Shown here piece by piece: positions 56,218 through 64,000 of a stretch of 64,000 nucleotides of DNA. How positions within the stretch are numbered: the first letter of the stretch is position 1; each line of letters begins with the position of its first letter. The notes beneath the pieces were generated by a model. It worked only from the letters and a program-made list of their open reading frames with translations, made no database searches and was not told the DNA's origin. The translations under genes were made by a program, and so were the position numbers. Origin of the DNA: Brachionus rotundiformis (taxonomy: Eukaryota > Rotifera > Eurotatoria > Ploima > Brachionidae); the NCBI GenBank assembly GCA_016802295.1, contig JAESIW010000138.1, forward strand, positions 3,888,592-3,952,591, read 5' to 3'.

Positions 56218-58847
56218 ATGGCACAGACACAAGCGATACAACTAGCCGAACAAATTAATGACGAATTTTTAACATGCAAGATATGCTTTGAACATTACAA
56301 AGATCCGAAGTGTCTTTCTTGTGTAAGTGTTTGTTATTTCTTATATAACTATATGAGAATATTATATTTCATTTGATTGAAATTAATTTTAAAGCTTTTT
56401 ACCAAATATTTGGTTTTAAAAAAACATTCTTATTGCTTGATTTTCCGATTGTATAGAATTTTAAACAGTTTTAAATAAGTTGGTGATAAATTATTTTAAT
56501 ATTTTATTTCATTTTAAAGCCGAATTATTAATTAATATATAATGCTTGAATTTAAAACTTTTTTATTGAATTGTTTAAAATGAGATGTGATCTTTTATAA
56601 AACTAGATACTATAACCAAACCAAATGTTATGTTTTAATAAGAATAATAATACTAATAATAAATTTTCTAATTAACTACTATTTAATAACAAAAAAATAC
56701 ATTTTTTTTATCATTTCAAAACTTACTTTATAAATAGTAAAATATATCTTTGGAAAATATAAAATATAATCATTAATATAAAATATTCTTCTTTATGTGT
56801 GACGTAAATCAATTTGATTTTTAATTGTTGGTTCGTTTATGATCCAAAATAGTTTTACCAGTGACCACTTGCTTTGAAAGAAAAACATATTTGTTTATTA
56901 GAATAAGAATTTTAAATCTCCTAAGTTTGTTGATTTTTTTAAAGATATTTAATTACTTTGACATTTTTATTTTTAAATAATTTAATAAACAGATATTTAA
57001 ATTCTTTTTTGTTATTGGAAAAATAAAATCTTTAAAAGGAAAGTGGTATGTTACCAAAAGTTAAAATTTTTAACAAGCAAAAAGTGATTGAATTAGGGAA
57101 AATCTATTTCTGATTTTATAAAACAAAGATTATAATTAAATTCTAATTATTTTAATTATTAAATTAGCTTCATACATTTTGTGAAGAGTGTATTGAACAC
57201 CATGTAAGCGCACAACGCTCTTATAAGTACACTGATTATCGGGAATTTTCGTGTCCAATATGCCGTAAAAAGACTGTAATCCCTACGGGAGGAGTTCGTA
57301 AACTCAATGATAACTTTCTTATAAGCAGTTTGAATGAACTACTTTTATCCAAAAATCCATCCAAGATTCGCGAATGCGAAATTTGCAAAGTAGTTCACCA
57401 GAGAGATCGTGACGCCACGTCAAAGTGTGTTGAGTGCCAAAAATTGATGTGTGATTCTTGTGTCCAGCAGCATCAAACAATGAAAATTACTCAAAACCAC
57501 TCGATATTCGAGCTGGAAAACGAAAAAGATATCATGTGCAAAGACCATCCGAATGAGCAAGTAAGGTTCTATTGTGAACAGTGCCAAGTGTGTGTGTGTA
57601 TTCCATGCACATTTACAGAGCATTTGGAGCACGACTTAGTAGATTTTAAATCCGGCATTGACCATCACAAAGATACCATTGAGGAAAATCTACGCAAGTG
57701 TAGACAAAAAATAAGCGATATTAAAAACCGCTTGGACATACTGAGACAATGTGAAACAAGGATACTCTACACACAGGACGAAATACACAGCTGTGCCTTG
57801 AATTTTATTGAAGCTATTAGGCAAAAAGAAAAAGCTCTTGTAGAGGAATTGAAAAATCTCTACGGTGAGGAAACCAATGACTATTTGAACAAGAGGGATG
57901 AGCTAGAATCTTATCTAGATCAACTTAAATCCACTTGTAATCTCACAGACATGGTAGTCAAAGGCAAAGATATAGAGCTTTTGCTTTTAAAAAAACAACT
58001 ATGCGATAAATTTGAAGAATTTGAAGATATCAAATTGGATCCAATTCCTGACAATATTCTTAAAAGAATAAATTTTGTATCAGGATCACTTCATTTAGGT
58101 AATTTGGTGGATGGTGAAAACATGGATAAAAGTGAAAGTCAAAAATCAGGAATAGCAAGAGAAATATCGGCCAGGTACTCTTCTTGTGACGAAGATGAAA
58201 CAAGCCATGACCATGACGATGAGGAAATTTCTCAATCAGAGTTTAGTGTGGACAAAGCCACACAAATTACCTACAGAGATGTTCGTGATTTGATGGCAGA
58301 TCTAATAAAAGAGACAGAAGCTCAGACAGACATTCGAATGATCCACGATCTGGCAACAACAAATAGGTCCATTTTCGAAAAAAAGGCTGCCCCACCTCCG
58401 TCTAATTATTCATTGAAGACAGACACAAAAGAGACACAAACAGATTCACAGACACATCCATCCTTGAGCAGTCAATCTTCGATAGATGAAGATTCAAATC
58501 CGAATACGCCTGTTGACAGAAACAAACTTGGTCGTAGAGTACGTCGACATGTCAAGCCTGGTTGTTCGATTGCTGTTTTGCCAAGTAGTGAAATAATCAT
58601 CATTGATCCTGAGGCAAATAGCTTGTCGATATTGGACAGGCGCGGAAAATTCCGCTATGGTATGTCCAATTCAAATAAGCCTTGTACGGAACAAGGAAAC
58701 CAACCTAATGCACAGCAATTTGGCCAAGCTGCATTTGGAAGTTTATCTAAACTAGAACGGGGAATTAGGCTAATGACTCCACAAGGAACTTTAGTTATTA
58801 AATTAGAAAATCCAGAAACTCCAGAATCAAAACAAAATGAGAACTAA
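56218..58847 (+). CDS. TRIM protein (RING, two B-boxes, coiled coil) with vestigial NHL region
   Basis: Two exons (56218-56322 and 57168-58847) with an 845-nt intron that splits the RING; together 594 residues. RING C3HC4 ligands: CKIC, then CLHTFCEEC across the splice, and CPIC. B-box 1 is CEICKVV...KCVECQKLMCDSC, B-box 2 CKDHPNEQVRFYCEQCQVCV. A coiled coil follows (about 210-310), then an acidic linker with two ETQTD-type repeats (ATQITY, EAQTDI, ETQTDS). TRIM proteins are E3 ubiquitin ligases, and TRIM-NHL members bind RNA. Near the C-terminus GCSIAVLPSSEIIIIDPEAN and SILDRRGKFRYG look like a first NHL blade and GIRLMTPQGTLVIKLE like a last one, but the intervening propeller is missing and the frame ends at TAA with no NHL sequence downstream. 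Confidence 0.88.
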
Positions 58848-59650
58848 ATTTTTTATTATGAGTTTTGTGTTTTATTTTTACTAAAAAAAGGCTTAAAATC
58901 TGTAAAATCCAGTGAAAAATTTTTAAATTAATAAAACTGAATTTATTAATATCTAGTTTGATTGAATTTTTTTAAATAATTATATTTTTACTAAATTGTA
59001 AACAAATAAGATAATAAATTAAATGCTCATTGAAAAAACCTTCAGTGGTCAATTAAAAGTCTCAATTTTTGAATGACCATGTTGGTGGTCAGTCATTATT
59101 AATTCACGATTCATTTTTTCTATATTATTGTAATTAATTTAATTCATTGGTTTAGTCAAAAAAATTTTTAAATATAAACTAATAAAACAAAATTCAAATA
59201 TTATGATAAGATGCATTGAGTGTTTAGTATTTAAATAAATAATGTCAACAATCAAAAAAAAAATTTATTAATGATCAATTTTAATAAATCAAAAACAAAA
59301 AAAAGCAAAATTGAAAGCCAAATTTTAAAATCAAGATTAATGAGATAATTCAGAATTTGATTTAATTTTAAAAAATTTTTACTTAACCAATTTGATTTCT
59401 TATTCAAATGTTGACTTTGTCTAAAACAAAGACAAAAATCCTTATTATCTAAAGTAAACCTATTTATCAACCTTACATGCCTAAGGCTGGTTCTATGTCA
59501 ATATCAATACGAATTAAATTGCAAGATTAAGTTGCATTATTTGGCTAAGGATTTTGAGATTCTGATCTTTATAAAATATTTATTTAACACCTGCTATAAA
59601 GTCATTGGAATTTTTTTGGTAAAACATCAATATTCAAAACATTTGAAAAT
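58848..59650. other. Intergenic, no gene recognised
   Basis: About 800 nt of A/T-rich DNA between TRIM and the mannanase; no continuation of NHL repeats is visible here. Confidence 0.5.
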
Positions 59651-60854
59651 ATGATAAAACTTATTATTGCTTCAATTGCTTTGATTCAATTGTCAAGTGC
59701 AATTGTATCAGAATGGAATCAATGTGGTGGAAGTGGATTCAGCGGAGACACGACATGTGCTTCTGGTCTTACTTGCTCCTTCTATAATGATGCATTTTGG
59801 CGTTGTGAAAGACTTAACTATGGTTTTTCTGTGTACGGTCGTCAAATTAAGGATTGCGATGGCAAAGAATTTTTGATCAGAGGAGTCAATAGCGCAAATG
59901 CTGATTGGGACAATTATGGTAGATATTATGCAAGAAAAAGTTTCAAAGCTATCTCAACTTTGGGCGCCAATACAGTGCGAATTCAATGGAGAATTTCTTT
60001 ATCTGGTGGTCTCACAATAAATGACCTAGAAAATGCCATCAAAGAAGCAATAAGAAATAAATTGGTTGCTATTGTTCAATTACACGATGCCACTGGTAGC
60101 TCTGACTCATCTCAAGTAAGCAGATTGGCTCAGTGGTTTGCCGATCATCTCTATGTGTTCCAACGATATCATAGATTTTTAATGATTAACATTGCTAATG
60201 AATGGGTAATATTTTGTTTAAATTTAATTGAGAGAAAAATTTAATTTATCAAAAAAGAGTCCATTTGGAACTTCTGCCCAAGTATGGCATGATGCATACA
60301 AGAACGCAATTAGCATAATTAGAAACAAAGGATGGAAAGGCGTCTTGGTAATTGATGCTCCAGCTTATGCCCAAGATCCAGAGGCTATTATAAGTCATGG
60401 ACAATCATTGGTAAATCATGACAAAAATAACCACCAAAATGGCAATATTGTATTTTCTATTCACGCTTATGCTGATTGGAAAATCAATGGTCGTTATAAT
60501 ATGGACACTTATATCAATAAATTGTACAATACTGGCTTGGCTTGGATATTTGGTGAGTTTGCTGACAAGCATCCAGAGCATCCATCGTGCACATGGGTTA
60601 ATATAGATTATACCAAATTGATGACAATGTCAAGAGACAAGAGAATCGGCTACTTGGGTTGGTCATGGGCTGGTAATGGTAATGATTGTGGACAAAGTTT
60701 AACTCCGTTGAATTTGGTTAGTGGAAGTCAAGATCAAGAATATACATGGTTGAAATCAAGCACCAACGATTTGACTGAATGGGGAAAAAGACTCTTTACA
60801 ACTTCCGGAGTTGGTATTCAAGCCACAAGTATGAAAGGTGCCTTCATGCCTTAA
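59651..60854 (+). CDS. Secreted GH5 beta-mannanase/glycanase with N-terminal CBM1
   Basis: Two exons (59651-60205, 60258-60854), 383 residues. Signal peptide MIKLIIASIALIQLSSAIVS. Residues about 21-54 form a fungal-type cellulose-binding module CBM1: WNQCGGSGFSGDTTCASGLT, then C and an aromatic FW before the last Cys. The rest is a GH5 (beta/alpha)8 barrel close to subfamily 8 bacterial mannanases: FLIRGVNSANADWDN, LGANTVRIQWR, VAIVQLHDATG, the acid/base Glu in INIANEW, IVFSIHAYADW, the nucleophile Glu in WIFGEFADKH and LGWSWAGNG. It should hydrolyse beta-1,4-mannan or a related plant/algal wall glycan, outside the cell. The 52-nt intron falls directly after the acid/base motif and argues for genuine residence in the animal genome. 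GH5 plus CBM1 suggests horizontal origin. Confidence 0.92.
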
Positions 60855-61172
60855 TATTCTTAATTGAATAAAAATTAAGCTTCGTTTTATTCTTTTAGAT
60901 CTATTTAAATAAATAATTAGATAAAGCAAAAAAATTTATTAAATGTTCATTTTTGTTTTAATTTTTAATAGAATTGTTTCTAATTTGATTTTTACAATGA
61001 AACTTTTAAAATATAATTTGATTTAATTTTAGTGAAATGTATGAAAATTATTAATAAAGTTATATCATTCAATTTAACATTCTCTTAGGACAAATATTAA
61101 AACAAATCATTTAAATTAATGAACGCTTTAATTATCTAGAAAATTTTTTATTTAAGAAAAATTGTGAGAACA
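60855..61172. other. Short intergenic spacer
   Basis: About 320 nt of A/T-rich DNA with poly(A)-signal-like AATAAA just after the mannanase stop. No gene. Confidence 0.5.
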
Positions 61173-61337
61173 ATGTCTCGTCGTTTGGTATTTGGGTTCA
61201 GAAGATTTAAACCAATTGATATAGCAGTTTTCATAGGTATTAATGTTCTAGTTAGTTTGTATATTTGGAAGCCTTATTTTGATGAAATGGCCACAAAGAA
61301 GCTTGACAAACCACAACAAGCGCCCAAAGACTCTTAG
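61173..61337 (+). CDS. 54-residue single-pass membrane microprotein (PIGBOS1-like?)
   Basis: A short ORF, MSRRLVFGFRRFKPIDIAVF onward, with an Arg-rich N-terminus, one hydrophobic helix (IDIAVFIGINVLVSLYIW, about 15-32), then KPYFDEMATKKLDKPQQ and TAG. The layout (basic end, one helix, Y/F-x-P-x-F-E pattern, charged tail) resembles PIGBOS1, a mitochondrial outer-membrane microprotein, and other small mitochondrial membrane proteins. Composition is clearly less A/T-biased than its flanks, which supports it being coding. The identity is tentative; the ORF is well supported by codon use and position. Confidence 0.6.
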   Translation: MSRRLVFGFRRFKPIDIAVFIGINVLVSLYIWKPYFDEMATKKLDKPQQAPKDS

Positions 61338-61471
61338 CCTTATTTAAAATCCAAATGATCTGTAATAAAATTAATTACTTAATCAAAACTTTTTTATTAT
61401 TTTTAAAATTCGCTATTAAAAGTCGAATTTTTTATTTATCATTAAACACTTATTAACCAATTAAGTTTTAA

Positions 61472-62954
61472 ATGTTACCTATCAGACCGAGTAATGTCCA
61501 TAGATTGGCTCAATTAAGCCAAAAAAATTCTTTGAAAAGAACAAATCGATTTTATTCTTCTGAGAAAATACCAGAAAAAAAATTCATTCGTATTGGTGAC
61601 CAAGTGAAAGAGCTAAAAAGTCCAACTCATCCAGAAAAAGTACCAATTGGCTTTGCTGGCTTGAATAATTCGTTTAACTCTCAAACACATTTGCACAACT
61701 TGAGATGGCTAATGCAAAAAGACTCCCTTAAACAAGACTGTTATCTAATTGGTTCACCACCAGGTGCATTTCGACGCCAATTGGCTTTCTCTTATGCAGA
61801 GATAACCAAATGTGAGGTCGAGTATTTGTGCTTGACTAGGGACACAACAGAATCAGATATCAAGCAGCGACGAGAGGTAAAAAACTCTTCGGTACTTTAT
61901 GAAAACCAATGTGCGGTTAGCGCTGCATTAAATGGTCGTATTCTCATTATAGAAGGCATTGAAAAAGCTGAGAGAAATTTGCTCCCGATTCTAAACAATT
62001 TACTTGAAAACAGAGAAATAAATTTGGATGATGGTCAATTTATGGTGTCTCCTGAAAGATATGACAAGCTAAAATCAATGAATACAGATATGAGTAATTT
62101 ACTTCGTGTCCATGAAGACTTCCGTGTGATTGCCATAGGTCTGCCTGTTCCAAAATACAAAGGAAATTTACTCGATCCTCCTTTAAGATCCAGATTTCAA
62201 GCTCGTCTAGTTCCTTATCCAAATTATGAGGAATTTTTATCCTATTTAAGATCACAATATAAAAATATTGATTCAGAGTTTATTAAAAAAATTTTTGACT
62301 TTTCATATTCATTGTACTCTTCGGAAATGAATAACATTGGCTTAGTGGATTTTCCCATTGAAAATTTGGACAAAATAACTAAAATTGTGAACAATCTAAA
62401 CAAAAATATTTCACCAATAAGGGAAATAAGTTTAATCGAGAAAATTTATCCATTTCAATTGCTCTATCAAAATGATGATAGTAAACAAAAAGTGGTATCG
62501 AACATGCTTGCCAAATTTGGAATAGAGGCTGGTAAAGATCAGTTAAATGAAAATGAGTTGATTTCTGTAATAGATAAGACAGAAACAAAGACAATTTCTT
62601 TTAAAAATGGTTCAGAATTATTATCCCTTGATGTAATTAAAGGAAATAATCAGGCGAATGAAAGTGGAAATTTTATAATGAATAAGTACCATTCGAGTTT
62701 GTTGGTAGATATGTTTTTGAATCACTCAGGTGGTCATGATTTTGTTTTAATTGGTCCAACTGGTTGCGGAAAGACCGAATTAATTAACAAATTTGCCAAC
62801 TTATTGAACTATTCTACACAGTCTATGTATCTATTTAAAGATATGAGTGCAAGAGATTTGATTCAGCAAAGAATTACAGATACGAATGGTGACACTAAAT
62901 GGTTAAATTCCCCTGTGATTGAAGCAGCTTTGAACGGTGATATCATGGTGCTAG
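61472..62954 (+). CDS. VWA8: VWA8 N-terminal part (mitochondrial AAA+ ATPase), runs off the window
   Basis: First exon of 494 codons, ending at a CTAG|GTGAGT donor; the rest of the gene lies past the right edge. VWA8 is a mitochondrial matrix-facing protein with dynein-like AAA+ modules and a C-terminal VWA domain. The N-terminus is Arg/Ser-rich without acids, like a targeting peptide. The conserved start EKVPIGFAGLNNSFNS, CYLIGSPPGAFRRQLAFSYA (Walker A-like site with altered Lys), CLTRDTTESDIKQRREV, RILIIEGIEKAERNLLPILN (Walker B), GQFMVSPERYDKL and LLDPPLRSRFQARLVPYP define module 1. Module 2 begins FVLIGPTGCGKTELINKFA (true Walker A) and DMSARDLIQQRITD, and is cut at NGDIMVL. No further exon is recognisable before 64000. 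Confidence 0.92.
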
Positions 62955-64000
62955 GTGAGTTTTTTAACACTTTCTTGCTTTATTTTTTAATAATATTTTA
63001 TATATTAAAATAATTCGTCCCTCCATATACAAACTTTAATACTATTAAGTTATTTAGCTAATTTTTTTAGACAACATTTTGATTGAAATTTTGTTAATTA
63101 ATTTTTAAATTTTGATGTACGTAATAGGCTGTTTTGATCGTATTTCAAATATTATAAAAAATAAGGGTCTTCCTAATCTCCACTAATGAATTGCTTTTTA
63201 ACACAATTTAAAACTTCCTACCACAATTAAAAAACTCTTTAGCTCAAAAAATGAATTTAAGACGCATGGTTGGCTTCTTACTTCAAGTGGCTTCTTCAAA
63301 TTTGATCCCACATGAGCATCAACCTTTTATTTTTAAGAAGCTTTCTACTTCTCTAATTGTTCCAAAAGCATTTTATGAAAACCTTTCATATATGTCCATA
63401 AGTTCATATAATGTATTACAAACCAAGTATGTTTAGAATGAAAGTTATGATCTAAATAGCAAAAAAATTGATTTTGATTGCAAATACTCTATTAAATAGG
63501 GTCACTGTTATCATCAGGTAGCTCTTAGAGTTAAAAAGTTATTGAATGACAATTTGAAAATAAGCTATTATGGTTTATTGATTTTAAATCAATATTTTTT
63601 GATATAAAATTAAAACATTTCTCAAAAACACAAAAATTTTCTATTGAAAAACGTGTTTGTGCTGTATGTGGGGATTTAACAATCCCAAAATATAATCTTC
63701 TATAATATAAAATTAATTAAGATGAATTAAAACTTATTAAAACCTAAATTGTATCACAGAGATATTGAAAAGTAGCTTCTTTTTTCAATGGATAAGAAAC
63801 GTATTTATCCATTTTTTGTATCAGTGTCTAAAACTACAAGATTATGCAATTTTATAGTAAATTTGAATTTTAATGAATAATTTCATATTTAATTTATGGT
63901 TAATTTACCAATTTTTTCACGATTTTACTTGATATTTCTTTTAAATATGCTGAAATTTTTGGTAAAATAATTTTCTAAAAAAAGTCAATATTTAATGAGA
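62955..64000. other. VWA8 intron 1 (at least 1 kb)
   Basis: Follows the VWA8 donor and shows no sequence matching the expected continuation of the AAA+ domain, so the intron probably exceeds the window. Open stretches at 63251-63436 and about 63650-63700 (reading CAVCGDLTIPKYN) are not convincing genes. Confidence 0.55.

Noticed and set aside
60418..60606. Alternative frame within the GH5 gene
   Set aside because: Shadow of the catalytic-domain exon.
63645..63705. CAVCGD motif resembling a nuclear-receptor zinc finger
   Set aside because: Only one Cys pair is present, the frame stops within ten codons and no DNA-binding-domain continuation is visible.

Overview
The window is nuclear DNA from a small animal with a compact, very A+T-rich genome. 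Genes are split by GT-AG introns, most only about 45-60 nt long with a few of about 0.8-1.7 kb. Genes lie on both strands, well separated and not in operons. An innexin, DRAM, PLEKHM2, CCDC42 and TRIM genes make it metazoan. The base composition, tiny introns and the presence of microbial/fungal-type enzymes fit a rotifer, most likely a monogonont such as Brachionus; this is inference, since no marker gene or rRNA is present.

Layout. 1-5.9 kb: a LINE remnant, a secreted trypsin-like protease (-), a DRAM-family membrane protein (-), a second LINE tail and an A+T-rich spacer. 5.9-10 kb: CMTR1 mRNA cap methyltransferase (+). 11.7-16.4 kb: a COX7A-like subunit (+) converging on PLEKHM2/SKIP (-). 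17.4-18.8 kb: an innexin (+). 20.7-21.6 kb: a beta-carbonic-anhydrase homologue that has lost two of three zinc ligands. 23.4-25.2 kb: STIP1/Hop co-chaperone. 26.7-29.1 kb: an orphan GPCR-like protein. 30.7-32.5 kb: LRRC47 (-), then LINE debris. 34.4-36.0 kb: DDX49 RNA helicase. 36.3-36.8 kb: a C15orf61 homologue. 38.1-38.6 kb: a small RA-domain-like protein (-). 39.8-40.9 kb: a membrane-anchored serine protease. 42.8-45.7 kb: a CCDC42-like ciliary coiled-coil protein. 47.8-49.3 kb: a GT4 glycosyltransferase closely resembling plant/cyanobacterial SQD2. 49.8-51.2 kb: a class V PLP enzyme. 53.1-53.7 kb: a serine-tract protein (-). 56.2-58.8 kb: a TRIM protein with only a remnant of the NHL region. 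59.7-60.9 kb: a secreted GH5 beta-mannanase with a fungal-type CBM1. 61.2 kb: a 54-residue membrane microprotein. 61.5 kb to the right edge: the 5' part of VWA8.

Most genes are ordinary housekeeping genes (capping, rRNA processing, chaperone, mitochondrial, lysosomal trafficking) with no common pathway. The distinctive genes are the CBM1-GH5 enzyme, the SQD2-like transferase (both transfer candidates) and the apparently zinc-less carbonic anhydrase. Non-coding DNA holds small non-autonomous elements: a complete 111-bp TTAA-bounded MITE, a two-copy family with hAT-like ends, and a 283-bp fold-back. I found no tRNA, rRNA or CRISPR array.
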